In this document: in pieces, positions 12,418 through 23,514 of the stretch
How positions within the stretch are numbered: position 1 is the stretch's first letter
Layout of the letters: every line of letters starts with the position of its first letter
From: Siderastrea siderea
Taxonomy: Eukaryota; Cnidaria; Anthozoa; Scleractinia; Rhizangiidae
Length of the DNA: 64,000 nt
Direction of reading: 5' to 3'
Assembly: GCA_964030785.1 (NCBI GenBank)
Contig: OZ034970.1
Span: 14,417,411 to 14,481,410 of the forward strand
Position numbers and translations under genes: made by a program
The notes under the pieces: model-generated
The model's input: only the letters and a program-made list of their open reading frames with translations
Databases searched by the model: none
Told to the model about the DNA's origin: nothing

Positions 12418-13324
12418 GAAAATAATGTGACCTCAACCATAACTCAGCGTGAATCTGGTCCCATGGTGCCCCTTGACTCTGTCTAATACTACGAAAGTTC
12501 TCGTCGTAGAACTTCCAATTTGCTCCCTGCGTAGCTAGCTCCCGGATTACGGAGCCATATTTCATCAGGGCTGGGGTATAATGGGGGGCCTTCTCAGCAT
12601 AAATGGCGACAAAGACCTGAAAGGCTGAGACCCACTGTTCAATGGAGTGGACCGACTGCCGCTTGGGATTAGGTGCTAGAGTTAAAGTTGGCTTACCCCC
12701 ATCATCTTTCTCCACCCTGAAGGTGTAATGGTCATTTGCCTGAGTAATACTACTATTTAGCAGGATGGCAAAATCTACATATTCATTAGCCCATATCAGT
12801 TTTTTAACCTTATCGGGCACTTGGTGTGTTAGTGAAACAGCCGCTGACAAAAAAGTGTTCTTACTTGGTGGTGAGGTTACTGCACAGGGTAATAATGAAC
12901 CAGTTACTTGCTGGATTGCTGTGTCAACAGTGTGTTGGACTGATTGGTCTGCATTGTCAGTAGGGGGAGTGGTTTCTGCTATGTCGGAACTCCCATGGAC
13001 TGCTGTACCAGACCTCTGTGGAGGATCAGGAATGAACTGCACCACTGGTATTGCTGCTGACGCAGATGGTGGGACTTGGGCAACATTCTGCAAGGCGCTA
13101 GCTACCGCTGCTGTGATTGTATTTGAAAGAGTTGCCAGAGTTTCCTGGGTAAGGACCGACTGCATTGGCACCGGTACTGCAGGGGAGTTATCCTGGGACC
13201 CTGACTGGATCGGTTGAAGGAGTGATGGGTGCGGGTGCCCTGGCGTTTCTGAAGGTGTATTGATTACCACTCGACGCCTCTTGGCCACTCTGCTTAAATG
13301 GCTTTGTGTTCTTTTAGGAGGCAT
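12137..13324 (-). CDS. Gag-like protein of the YR retroelement
   Basis: 395 codons. The N-terminus is basic (MPPKRTQ, KRRRVV), followed by a Pro/Gln/Thr-rich disordered region, a folded core (about residues 165-290) and a Cys/His cluster (GFCYKFHRGIECNGCSFKHR, then CFRCGSSHPISKC). This is the usual layout of gag in DIRS/Ngaro elements. The C-terminal 94 codons overlap the start of the RT ORF in another frame. No internal stops are seen. Confidence 0.8.
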   Translation of the reverse strand: MPPKRTQSHLSRVAKRRRVVINTPSETPGHPHPSLLQPIQSGSQDNSPAVPVPMQSVLTQETLATLSNTITAAVASALQNVAQVPPSASAAIPVVQFIPDPPQRSGTAVHGSSDIAETTPPTDNADQSVQHTVDTAIQQVTGSLLPCAVTSPPSKNTFLSAAVSLTHQVPDKVKKLIWANEYVDFAILLNSSITQANDHYTFRVEKDDGGKPTLTLAPNPKRQSVHSIEQWVSAFQVFVAIYAEKAPHYTPALMKYGSVIRELATQGANWKFYDENFRSIRQSQGAPWDQIHAELWLRSHYFRAKANTQGGKSKQTGQYIPKGFCYKFHRGIECNGCSFKHRCFRCGSSHPISKCQQAPKSPTGNTGSKPTPPLYNRVASNSNTTFRSTPNSSQG

Positions 13325-13848
13325 TCTGGCAACGAAGATAAACTTTTAGGGCGTATTATGAGTGTAAACAAGAAAAAGTAGCGCAAAGCTCCGCTTAGAG
13401 CTTGGAAGGACAGTGGTAAACTGTGCATACATGAAACAATTGCCAAAAAATTGGTGCCCTTGAACCACACAACAACAAAATAGGACGACATAAACATATG
13501 GCCCATAAAATTCTATCACACCACAAGGATGTAATAGGCATACATAATGATGCAACAGCATAACCTGGTACATGAATGGCCCAGAGCAGTATTGCTCCCG
13601 CCGAATAAGTATCATGACCCATGCTGACAAAAGCCAAAAACTGTACGTCCATAACAAACAAATGTGTGGTGACAATAAGGGCCCAAAACAAAGTCTTGGC
13701 TAAAACAAATAACTGCCTAGTGGCCAATAATAACAAATGGCTGCAACAAAGCACATGGTGCCTGGTATCCTATTAAGGATAGTCCACATAAAATTATGCA
13801 GCACGAATTATAAAGGCCGAATTTATACTGAAAATCCTAACATTGGTA

Positions 13849-14454
13849 TTAACCCTTTTGAACCTGGGACAGTGCCCACAAAATGGCACCCCTATAGCTA
13901 CGGTAAAGGGCCTTGTTTCCCATGTAGTTTAAGTGAATGCCGTCGCGGTCATATACTGCATTATTCGTCGGCTGAATCAAACCACGATGCTGCCAACACT
14001 TCGCGACTGATACTCCACGTAATAATTCCTTCAGGTGATCATTCATTTGTGTGGCCTTTTCAGTATATCCAACGAAAGGCTCCTTCTGTCGTGCGATGGC
14101 TTCACAAACAATTATAAATCGCAATTTCAGGTCTTTGAGTAAAAGCTCTGTTAAAGCGACTATGGAAAGCGCGATAGTCTCGGGGTCGTTGTCCTTGTCA
14201 CATAGATCATTCGATCCAAGTTCGAGGATAACAATGTGGGGGGCGGCACTGCGAATGTCATCGAGATCATACTTGATTGTTTTGTCCACTGTTCGCCCTC
14301 CTATCCCGTGAAAAACTACCGAACAGACCTTTGCCAATCCTAAGTTGAGGTCAAAAGATCCGTCGGAGTGTTTTTGGGCCGCAAAATCTTCCAATCTGCG
14401 TACAAATGAATGCCCTAATACAAGCGTACGTGGTTTCGGGTTCGCAGCCGCCAT
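13849..14454 (-). CDS. SGNH/GDSL-type hydrolase ORF of the YR retroelement
   Basis: 201 codons. Block I is LVLGHSFVRRL, with the nucleophile Ser in GHS instead of GDS. Block III is LELGSNDL, with the oxyanion-hole Asn. Block V is DGIHLN, with the catalytic Asp and His. So the Ser-Asp-His triad and the Asn are all present. It lies on the same strand as gag, 524 bp upstream of it, and nothing suggests a separate host gene (no introns seen). Some retroelements carry an SGNH esterase ORF (CR1 LINEs and, as I recall, some Ngaro). Its role there is not established. A decayed or captured host hydrolase is possible but less likely. Confidence 0.8.
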   Translation of the reverse strand: MAAANPKPRTLVLGHSFVRRLEDFAAQKHSDGSFDLNLGLAKVCSVVFHGIGGRTVDKTIKYDLDDIRSAAPHIVILELGSNDLCDKDNDPETIALSIVALTELLLKDLKLRFIIVCEAIARQKEPFVGYTEKATQMNDHLKELLRGVSVAKCWQHRGLIQPTNNAVYDRDGIHLNYMGNKALYRSYRGAILWALSQVQKG

Positions 14455-14740
14455 GTGACTCGAGCGACGGTAATGCAGTGGCGATTAAAACTAATAAACA
14501 CAGCCTACTTATCTGGTTGTCCTTTGAATCAATGTCCAGCTCTTCTCTTCGTCCGTTGGAAAAGAGAAAGTTGGGAATTCTGGCCGTGTAGTTCTCCTGT
14601 GTAAAAAATACTCGCAGAAGAAAATGCAAAATGCTTGCCCTGCACCGAAGCTAAAATGAAAGAGGCCTACAACCACATGCTCAGAAGCCTAAATATAAAC
14701 CTGTTAAAGTCCCGGATGTGACACCATCCGGGGTAATTAA

Positions 14741-15540
14741 TTGCAAGGCAGGCTGCATAAATTTATTTATTCCCTTTGGTAATAAATGTTATTTAATTAA
14801 TAGATGGACACCAGAATAGTTAGAACAGTTTGCTGTAAACCCGAAGTGCTCTTGCGTGGGTTAGCGGCCTATTACTGGTCGTATGCAAAAGATTGTCTCT
14901 CCTTTATTTCTAACTCAAATCACATCCTTGTGCAAACAAGTCAGTTCACCCCCCCGCCCCCAACTCCCTCCAGTGCTCCCCTCATTTGGGGAACTGAAGC
15001 TAGTATATATGTACGGTTTCCCCAAGCTCGTCTGCTAAATGCGCATTCGTGAAAATATTTCTAACCTAGCTTTCTTCTATTGTGTACGATTTTGCTTCCT
15101 GTGTCCTGTGTCTTCCTATTTGAGGTGAATTTACTTTCCAATGTTGTTGCTAAAACAAATAATTACTTACATATACTTGAATTACTTGCATAAACTTGAA
15201 CGCAAGTTAGTATTGGAGAACCTGCGGACAGAATTTCAAGAATAACTATTAATTCCAAATGTATTTTGTAGCATCTATGATTTCATGATGTTAGGATATA
15301 AGGAAGACTTTTTTGGAGCTTTGAAACTTCCATAGCTTGACCTGCCTTTATCAGTCCGTGAGATCCCTCCTAGGAGATCTGGAAAATAGCCAGTGTTGAA
15401 ATGCGGGGGAAAGGTCAGATAGAACAAGTTGGTTGTTTTATCGACACGTCATGTCTGCTGAAAAGCGCTGTTTATTCTGAACAGCAGCGATCTCGAGTTG
15501 CATTAGCTAAGTTTTTCTTCAAGGCGATCTGTCTCAAGTT
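14741..15540. other. Intergenic, upstream of the Ig-collagen gene
   Basis: AT-rich, with no coding sequence recognised. It contains the presumed promoter of the gene that starts at 15541. I see no clear TATA box or initiator that I would commit to. Confidence 0.4.
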
Positions 15541-18500
15541 ATGGAAATATCAAAGACGCGCCCGGTCTTCAACACTGTGGTGTTTTCTCTCTGCTTTGCT
15601 GTTTGCTTCGCGGCACTGATTCACGTCGAGATCGAAAGTCACGCTCATCGACAAATGCTTCAAGCCTTGAAACAACAAAGAGAAGAAAATCTCAAACCTG
15701 GAAACTCAGCACATAAAGAGACGATTGATTCTGCGTTGAAGACGCTTAGTGGAGACTCAGCGAAAGGTAAATAGTTGTCAGTTGTAGTTTTATAAAAGAC
15801 CAAGTACTCGCAATGGAATTCAGTGCTAGTTTTTCGGTCAGTTGTTCACTGTGTATATCCATTTGTGAACGCATCATGTGAAAAAATCCAGGTGAATTTT
15901 GAATCTAACAAATATTTTATTTATTACTGTTAAAGAAAGAGGCGAGCGATTCAGTAGTCTATATAAAGGAAAGTCCTTTGAGCCGTTTGTGAAACTTCCT
16001 GTTTGTCTAAACGAGTTTGAATTCTGCACATAACTTCGAGTTACATGAGACGTTACAAGATAGGTTACAATGCCCGGTTTACGTTACTGCCCAAGGCTTG
16101 CTGAAAGGGGTAACTTTCCCATGGGCTGAGCAGAGGGCAGGGTGCGTGCATTATCCTGAAAAGCTTAAGAAAGAACAGTTTTTGCTCTCTTGTCTTTTTA
16201 TTCTCTAAGCAGAATTTTCAACTTTTTTCTTCTTAAAACAAAAACTAAACTGGTTGTTTAGGAGAATTGAAAGGCTAAATAACTGGATTAGCTTGTTTAT
16301 AACCTGGACGTTGCAGTTCCCCTTTTGGGGAAATTGGAAGTACAAAATGACCAGGAACGCTAAGCCGTCTTCTTTTGCCAAATAAGCATCTCAGTTTCAT
16401 TTACATCATGATGAGGTTCGAGAAGCTAAATGATCGAAGAATCATGCTTCAATAAAAAATGTTTACATCACTTGCAGAAATACAAAGTCGTCATAAACGT
16501 CACTTGCCAGAAAATATAAACAAGGAATTTAACTCCAGTGAAACCATGAAAAGAGAAGTTCAACTTGCTCTGAGCAACCTGGCCTGCACTGTACACTGCC
16601 CAAGAAATATCAGGGGAAGACGTGGCAGGCCTGGTCCACCCGGGCCTCAGGGGCCACAAGGACCAAAAGGTGTTCAGGGAGCTCAGGGACCTCCGGGACC
16701 TCAAGGCAATCAGGGCCCTCAAGGACCCAAGGGTGATCCTGGTGAATCTATCTCAGCCCCTTTTATTGTGTCCCCACCGGTGTCCATGATAGTAAACCAA
16801 ACTGGTGCAGCCTCAATTCAGTGCGATTTAAAAGGGAACCCACACCCTCAGGTCACGTGGCTAAAACAGAATTCCAGTCTTCTCGTGGACCGACGAATTG
16901 TGCAGTCTCGTGGTGGCCTGATGATAACGGATGTGACGTCACAAGGTGGTGGATTGTACACATGTGTGGCAAAAAATATTCTTGGAGTGAAGATGTCATC
17001 TGCTACACTAACAATCCAAGGTGAGCGATTAATTATAAAATAGGTCTTTAAATTACGTACTGATTTTGTTAATGACACCTGCATAATTCCTAAGCCTATG
17101 CGTTCATTCACCTAGAAAGGTTCTGGTGTCTTCGGTTGGGGGTTTTAGTGGGGGTATGGCTTTAATGGCTGAAGATATAAAAAGAATTCACAATTGGAAC
17201 ATGGCGGCAAAATTTCCAATCATGAATTATGCCATCCTAGGAGTTTCATCTAATTCCCGCCAAACATTTAGCACGGTTAACAGAAAAATCAGTTACCCTC
17301 ACTTGTCAGTGGCCGGCCAAAAGTTCATTAGTTTGGAGTGACTTTGACGCTTTACCTTTCGTTGATGGTTAACAGTAAAAAATCCTCATTTGTCGGCTGA
17401 AAGCTAAGATTAATTATTAACGTCAAGGATAAACCCAGCTGAGACCCTAATAGACGATGACAGTGGTTGGAGATACGTATGTTTTGGATGTTCCCTCCTA
17501 TTTGACAAATCATACCTGTTTTACTAATTTTAGTTGGTGCCTCGATCACTCAAAAGCCATCCTCTGTTATCATTGAAGAAGGAGAAAACGTGGGCCTGCT
17601 GTGCAAAGTTACGGGTCAGCCGATGCCAAAGGTAACTTGGCAAAAAGCATTAAGTCATATGCCGAAAGGGAGGACCGCAGTGGTCGATGGGAACCTTACT
17701 ATAGTCAGTGTAACCAAAGCAGATAGCGGGACTTACACGTGCTCAGCAAAGAATCTCCTTGGACAGGACTCTGCTGTTGCACAAGTGACAGTGATTGACA
17801 GGCTTAAATTCACCTCAGCACCTCCCCTGAAAGTTGTTGCATCAACGTTTACAAATCTGTTGCTGAATTGTGAAGCTCAGGGTTCAATCGTTACTACCTG
17901 GAAAAGAGCTGGACAAATTCTTCCTCAAAATCATTTTATTTATCCAAACGGGACTTTGCTTCTTAGAAAAGTGGCAAGAAATGATGCTGGATCTTATTCA
18001 TGCGTGGCAAAAAATTATTGACGAACAATAGAAGCAACATCTGTTGTTGAAGTTCTTAAACCTGTGTCTTGCAGCAGTATAAAATCAGGCAGCAGCAGAA
18101 GCTCCTCAGGTAATTATATGATTGATCCTGATGGTAAAGGAGGTGTCACTCCATTCAGTGTGTATTGTGACATGAATGACAAGGGCGGAGTTGGCGTGAC
18201 GGTTATCAGTCACGACAGTGAGAGTAGAACCCATGTTGCTAACATTCCTGGATGCTCACATGAAACTCCAGGATGTTACAGTAAAGATGTGAGATACACT
18301 GGAGTAAGCACCGCTCAACTAGCAGCACTCACACAAGTTTCACAATACTGTGAACAGTTTATTAAGTTTGAGTGCAATAATGGTATAACCTTCGTCGACG
18401 AGGCCCATGCCTGGTGGGTGTCGCGTGACGGAAGGAAAATGAATTATTGGGGAGGGGCTGCTGGATCTACCAATATGTGTGCATGCGGAGTGACAAACTC

Positions 18501-18627
18501 TTGTTTGAATGGTCACAAATGTAACTGCTATAACAGTGGCAGTGGTTGGCAAGAAGACAGTGGTCTGCTGACAGACAAGTCTGCCTTGCCTGTGTCACAA
18601 ATCAGACTAGCAGACTTTGATTATTAA
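15541..18627 (+). pseudogene. Collagen-Ig-fibrinogen-like membrane protein (gliomedin-like layout), in-frame TGA
   Basis: Exon 1 (15541-15766) encodes a short cytoplasmic end, a hydrophobic signal-anchor (about residues 12-28, type II) and a helical stalk. Exon 2 (16478-17020) encodes about a dozen Gly-X-Y triplets (from [12 protein letters not shown]) and one Ig domain (IQCDLKG ... YTCVAKN). Exon 3 (17534-18627) encodes two more Ig domains and a fibrinogen/CNTNAP-like domain (PFSVYCDM; many Cys; ending RLADFDY). All junctions are phase 1. A TGA at 18019-18021 interrupts exon 3 between Ig3 and the fibrinogen-like domain; the paralogue at 5444-5974 has an ordinary codon there. The frame stays open on both sides, so this is a recent nonsense change, a sequencing error, or a truncated product ending after Ig3. 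Confidence 0.75.
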
Positions 18628-19213
18628 GGTGAAGTAGGTTATCACACATTAGGAAAACTAAAGTGTTATGGACAGGGTTCAGGTTGATAGAAAAATAGCC
18701 AAGTAATTCCTCATGGTCGCTCTTTGCACTTTTGTTCTGCGCCTTCCATGCATGGCTGATGGATGTTTTAACTCTGTTTCAAAAATTCAGCAAGCTTAAT
18801 TAATTTATAGATTGAAAGTAGAAACGTTTTACAGCAGATATTTTTGTTATAATAATATGTGCTCTTATTTAGTAATAGAATTATGATGCAGTTTCTATCA
18901 ACGTTTGCAAAACATCTTAATACATCCAGTGCTCCACTTTTTTCTATTAGTCTCCAAACTGTCTTGTAAGGCTGGAAATCATTTATATACCATAGGGTAC
19001 CGTGAAATCCAACTTGTCATTTATCTCTCTGCCTGAAAACCCTCCTTTAAGCTGTACGTGCACGTGATTCTTTGATGTTAAAGAATACTATTACACATGT
19101 CAAGCTTTGATGTAATAAACGCATGGACCAAACGCTCACAGTCGGGCTGACTGATATGGTTTCTGATCTTTCCAATGTTTTTCAAAGCAACATAGCCAGA
19201 CTTGCGAGCATTG
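18628..19213. other. 3' flank, no gene recognised
   Basis: Sequence between the end of the fibrinogen-like exon and the left TTAA of the large transposon. AT-rich, with no open frame of note. Confidence 0.4.
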
Positions 19214-19217
19214 TTAA

Positions 19218-19763
19218 GAGCCGATGTCTGAAACTATCGAGAATCGGGCGTCAGTCGTGAAATTTCGAATTTCTTTATATTTTGCCCAAGTGACCTCTAT
19301 AATGAAGTATTTTCAAAAATAACATTAAAAGTTTCAACAGCTTTTACTTTTTTTCAAAATCGGGCAAAGTTTGAAAATACGGCATATTGGCCTCCTTCGA
19401 ATAGTGAAATTGGAGGAAAATTACACATTTTTATCTCGCTCGTACGGTAAAACGCGGCGTCGTCTGTAAATGAAACACAAACACAATATAAACACTTTAG
19501 CTTCTTTAGCTCTTTGGATAAGCTGTTGAAGTGAGAATGTTTCGGCCGCTAAAAGAAAACCAATTTCGGGCATTTTAAAAAATGGCAATTTTCACCCAAC
19601 TTCCACACTACAGAAACCCAATTGGTACGTAGAGTTTCGACATGAAATAACAACAGCTTTGAAGAACAACCTTTGTAAATTACTGTGTTAAAATATTTCT
19701 GGCGGCACTGAAAAATTACCCTGTCAAGAGACCAAAATGATGTGAAGGGTAGTTTGACACGAA
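19218..19763 (+). repeat. Left terminal inverted repeat of the large TTAA element
   Basis: About 546 bp, reverse complement of 30116-30690. The motif TATCGAGAATCGG begins 17 bp inside the TTAA. The inner edge is placed at the shared TTTGACACGAA. The right copy has an extra ~20 bp near its inner edge. Confidence 0.85.
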
Positions 19764-20004
19764 TCTCCGACTGAAGTTATGACACAGACCGCCGACTGGC
19801 CACGCAAAGCAAATTGTAACTGTTTTCATTGAGAGAAATGCTGGAGAAAACCTTCGCAAAATTACTTATTAAGGGGCTTTTGCTTGCATAATAACCAAAT
19901 ATATAGTGTTTGCTCAAGATAAGTGATGCTTTTGAACTACGATCAACGACAAACTCCCCCTTGTTTTAGGCTGTCGATCGAAACCGTTAACATACGCGGC
20001 ATAA

Positions 20005-20146
20005 TGTAATATTCTAGAGCCAATAAACCAGCCAAAACTCGAGAACGCAACTCTGTTTAATTCCAGCGACTGACAACATGTTTCATCCCAACTGAACTAC
20101 CGGAAAACTACTGGAGGAGCGGTTACACAGCTCACAACATTCCACA
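20005..20146 (-). repeat. 3' LTR of the gypsy element
   Basis: 142 bp, TG...CA, 141 of 142 positions shared with the other LTR. It lies next to the polypurine tract, so it is the 3' LTR of the minus-strand element. Confidence 0.92.
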
Positions 20147-20239
20147 CTCCCCCACTGAGCCATGAAAACTAGTACAATAAATCAACAACAAAACTTAGCT
20201 TGCAGTTCTTAAGTGTCTCTGTCCTAATAACCTAAAAAG

Positions 20240-21370
20240 TCACTTAGTAACAAAATCAGCCAAGTATCGAGGGGCGTGTCTGTTCCTAGTAGGGTAACGC
20301 TTCTCTGGAATGCCTTGGGTAGGTGATTGCACCGGAACAGCCGGCTGCGTTGGGGTTTCTTCCAGCTGCAATTCTGGCTGTTCAGCTGCCGGTGATGCTG
20401 GAATTGGGTCTGCTGGAACCTCTTGATCAGCAGTAGACGCTTGGGGAACGCAGGACCGCTGTATAAGGTGGTCTTGGTGTCGTCTCAAGAGTCGTCCATC
20501 TTCTAGCTGAACTGCGAAGGAAGTTGGACCCGTTGACTCTTTCAAAATTCCAGGTAGCCACCTTGGTCCTCTTCGGAAGTTGCTTGCGTAAACTGCTTCC
20601 CCTTCCTGCATGGTGCGTTCCTTAGCGTGCCAGTCATGTGCCTGTTTCTGAGAAGCCTGGCTTCGTCGCACTTTCCTTCCGATTTCCCGGGAGACTAGGT
20701 CTAGTCTTGATCTGGGTTTCCTTCCTAGAAGTAATTCCGCCGGGGACACTCCTGTTGAAGTCTGCGGGGTGATTCTGTAACGAGCTAGAAATCGTGAAAC
20801 TCGTGTCTCCACACTTCCTCCACTCATCTTCTTCATTCCCTCCTTGAATGTTTGTACTGCTCTCTCAGCCAGTCCGTTAGACGCTGGGTGATAGGGTGCT
20901 GTTCTGATGTGACGGATCCCGTTCTGTTTGAGGAAATCTTCAAATTCTTTGCTCGCGAAGTTGCTGCCATTGTCTGTGACGACAATTTCCGGTAGGCCGT
21001 GTGTCGCGAAAGCGATTCTCAATTTCTCAATGGTAGCACTTGAAGTCGACGTATCCATTGGAAACGCCTCCATCCACTTGGAGTGGACATCCATCACAAT
21101 GCGAAACATTTTTCCAAGGAACGGACCCGCATGGTCGAGGTGGAGTCGAACCCAGGGTTTATAAGGCCATTCCCAGGGATGTAAAGGAGCTTCTGGCGGT
21201 GGCTTCCTGTTTTCCTGGCAGGGACTGCACTGGTCAAGCTTCTGCTCTAAGTCAGCATCCATCTTTGGCCACCACACATAACTTCTCGCCAACGCCTTCA
21301 TACGGAAAATTCCAGGGTGTGTCTCGTGTAACTCTTCTACCACTCTTGCTCTTTCTTTAGGGGGAACCAC
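20240..21370 (-). CDS. Integrase part of gypsy pol (frame broken from RT)
   Basis: 376 codons. An H2C2 zinc-binding domain (HETHPG ... CSPC) is followed by the catalytic core with all three acids: LHLDHAG, VTDNGSNF and GLAERAVQ. The C-terminal part is a basic, Pro/Gln-rich tail after a chromo-like region (RGPRWLPG). Upstream, a single-base frame change in a T-run near 21410 separates it from RNase H. In an intact element it would be cleaved from the same polyprotein. Confidence 0.88.
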   Translation of the reverse strand: MVPPKERARVVEELHETHPGIFRMKALARSYVWWPKMDADLEQKLDQCSPCQENRKPPPEAPLHPWEWPYKPWVRLHLDHAGPFLGKMFRIVMDVHSKWMEAFPMDTSTSSATIEKLRIAFATHGLPEIVVTDNGSNFASKEFEDFLKQNGIRHIRTAPYHPASNGLAERAVQTFKEGMKKMSGGSVETRVSRFLARYRITPQTSTGVSPAELLLGRKPRSRLDLVSREIGRKVRRSQASQKQAHDWHAKERTMQEGEAVYASNFRRGPRWLPGILKESTGPTSFAVQLEDGRLLRRHQDHLIQRSCVPQASTADQEVPADPIPASPAAEQPELQLEETPTQPAVPVQSPTQGIPEKRYPTRNRHAPRYLADFVTK

Positions 21371-21408
21371 TACTCGATTGCCCCACAGTAAACATCCATC
21401 TTGGACAC

Positions 21409-22476
21409 TTAAAATTCATCTTTCCTAGTGAAGTAGGGCTTCAATGCTTCATCTGAGTTGTGATTAGGCCAACCATGCTGAACGAACTTGATCACTTGTG
21501 ACAGTATTGGATCACATCTGGTTCCGGTTCTGATCTCATTCACACTCACTGGTGTCGAATTGAGAAGTTCCATTGCAAACACAGTTTCTGCCGGCAAAGG
21601 TGTAGTCGGAGGACTAACCGGCAAGGGTAGTCGGCTGAGGGCATCAGCATTGGCATGTTCTGGTTCTGGTTTGTACTCAATGGAGTAGTTGTATGCAGCC
21701 AGAGTCAAGGCCCAACGCTGAATTCTAGCTGCTGCCATAGGCGGTGTGACCTTCTTCTCATTAAACAATGATTCCAATGGTTTGTGATCAGTCACTAGGC
21801 TAAAATGTCTGCCGTAAATGCACTGGTGAAATTTCTTCACGCCAAATACCAGGGCAAGTGCTTCTCTCTCAAGATTGGAATAATTTCTTTCTGCATTGGA
21901 CAGTGTCCTGGAAGCATATGCGATCGGATGTTCCGAGCCATCATCCATTCGATGCGAGAGAACAGCTCCCAAGCCATATTGTGATGCATCGCTTGCCAAG
22001 GTTAACTTCTTCTGACCATCATAATGGACAAGAAGTCCAGAGGACTTCAGGAAATCCTTAGACTTCTGGAAAGCTTGCATCTGCTCTTTACCCCAATGCC
22101 AGCGGGTCTCTTTACGTAGTAACTCATGCAATGGAACCAACACGCTCGACAGGTTAGGCAGGAATTTCTGGTAGTAGTTGATCATGCCTAGGTACGATTT
22201 GTGCTCCGACACATTCTTGGGCGCTGGTGCATTAGTGATCGCTTCGACCTTGTCATCCAATGGTTGAATACCCTCTTTGCTGACCTTGTGACCCAGGTAG
22301 GTTACTTGAGGTTCCATGAACACGCACTTGTTTTTCCGAAGTCGTAAGCCAGCACTTTCTAGTCGTTTCAAGACTTCTTCCAGGTTGTTTAAGTGATCTT
22401 CATCGCAGGCTCCAGACACTAGGATATCATCCACCCGGACGATTACGTAAGGAATGTTCTGCAGTAGATTCTCCAT
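21409..22476 (-). pseudogene. RT C-terminal part and RNase H of gypsy pol
   Basis: 355 codons starting inside the RT palm: VRVDDILVSG carries the two active-site Asp. RNase H follows (LASDASQYGLGAVL; YSNLEREALALV; VTDHKPLESLF; ANADALSRLP). The 5' half of RT lies in 22597-23220, and two stop codons between the two pieces (TAG after MSQAY and TAG after LPYGI) break the polyprotein. Confidence 0.88.
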
Positions 22477-22596
22477 GTTCCGCTGAAATATTCCTGGTGC
22501 TGACTATATCCCATAGGGTAGGCGGTTGTACTGGAACAATCCCTTGTGTGTGTTAATGGTGGTGTACTGTTTAGATTCATCATCCAGAAGTAGCTG

Positions 22597-23220
22597 CTAG
22601 TAGGCTTGGCTCATGTCCAATTTCGTGAATTTTTCACCTCCTCCTAGTGTCGCCAGGAGGTCTTCAACCTTCAGGATAGGATAACTGTCCAGCTTTGACA
22701 CTTGATTGACAGTTGTTTTGTAGTCTCCGCAGATGCGAATTGAGTCGTCTGGTTTCAGAATAGGTACAATGGGAGCCGCCCATTCCGAGAACTGAACAGG
22801 TTCAATCGTTCCCTCATCTTGTAGCCTCTTGAGTTCAGCTTCAATCTTCCCTGTCATGGCATATGGTACTGGTCTTGCCTTCAAGAATTTTGGTTGTGCC
22901 TCTGATTCCACATGAATTTTTGCCTTTGGGCCCTTGAAGGTCCTAAGTCCTTCTCTAAACACTTCTGAGTACCGGTCAACCAATTTTTCAAGTGAAGACT
23001 CTCGGTTGTTTTTGACAACTTGCATTTTGAACAACTCCTTCCAGTTGAGTGTCAGAACTCTCAACCAGTCCCTTCCCAGTAAGTTAGGCCCAGAGCCTTC
23101 CACTACGAGTGTTTGCAGTTCCACTTCTTGTTTCTCATACTTCACAATAATATTCAAAGTTCCTATGACCTTGACTAATTCACCTGTGTACGTTCGGAGC
23201 TTCACTTTAGCAGTTTCCAA
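22597..23220 (-). pseudogene. Protease-to-RT segment of gypsy pol
   Basis: 207 codons. It begins within the C-terminal part of the aspartic protease region (LLGRDWLRV is the end of a retropepsin-like fold) and runs into RT (ICGDYKTTVN; KLDMSQAY, with the first RT Asp). A TAA precedes it after KNRQ where Trp is usual, and a TAG ends it where Gln is usual. The protease active-site region further upstream (about 23220-23420) is in the same element but interrupted. Confidence 0.8.
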
Positions 23221-23514
23221 TTACTGTCGGTTCTTCACCAGATTCCCTTCAATGATTCTCTTGTAGGTTTCTTCGTTGATGATCGTAGCAGCGGCGCTAG
23301 TGTCCACTTCCATGCTCGTCTGAACTCCGTTTAGCTGTAGCTCGACTCGATACGGTTCTCTCTCCTTGGCGGTCATGTGAAACATCGTGTATTCTTCGCA
23401 TTCTTCCTCACCCGACTCGTCTGTTATCTCCAGGTGATGTGTATTTCCAGATTTGCCGCTCTTTCAAGACCCCAGTTTACGCTTACCGAGACATTGGCTT
23501 GCCTTGTGACCCTT

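Larger units (their letters stand above)
8948..14740 (-). mobile_element. Ngaro/DIRS-type tyrosine-recombinase retrotransposon
   Basis: On the minus strand the order is SGNH hydrolase (14454-13849), gag with a Cys/His cluster (13324-12137), RT plus RNase H (12417-10579) and tyrosine recombinase (10648-9653). There is no integrase and there are no LTRs. The 3' side carries two direct copies of a 192-bp block (8948-9138 and 9185-9377), as expected for the split direct repeats of the Ngaro group. No methyltransferase domain was seen between RNase H and recombinase, which also favours Ngaro over DIRS1. The 5' end is not fixed. A perfect 8-bp-arm hairpin (CCCGGATG, 14711-14732) lies just beyond the last ORF and may be near it. 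SGNH hydrolase ORFs are, to my recollection, known in some Ngaro elements. Confidence 0.85.

Noticed and set aside
18019..18021. TGA read as selenocysteine in the Ig-collagen gene
   Set aside because: The position is outside any redox motif, the paralogue has an ordinary codon and no SECIS-like structure was noticed.
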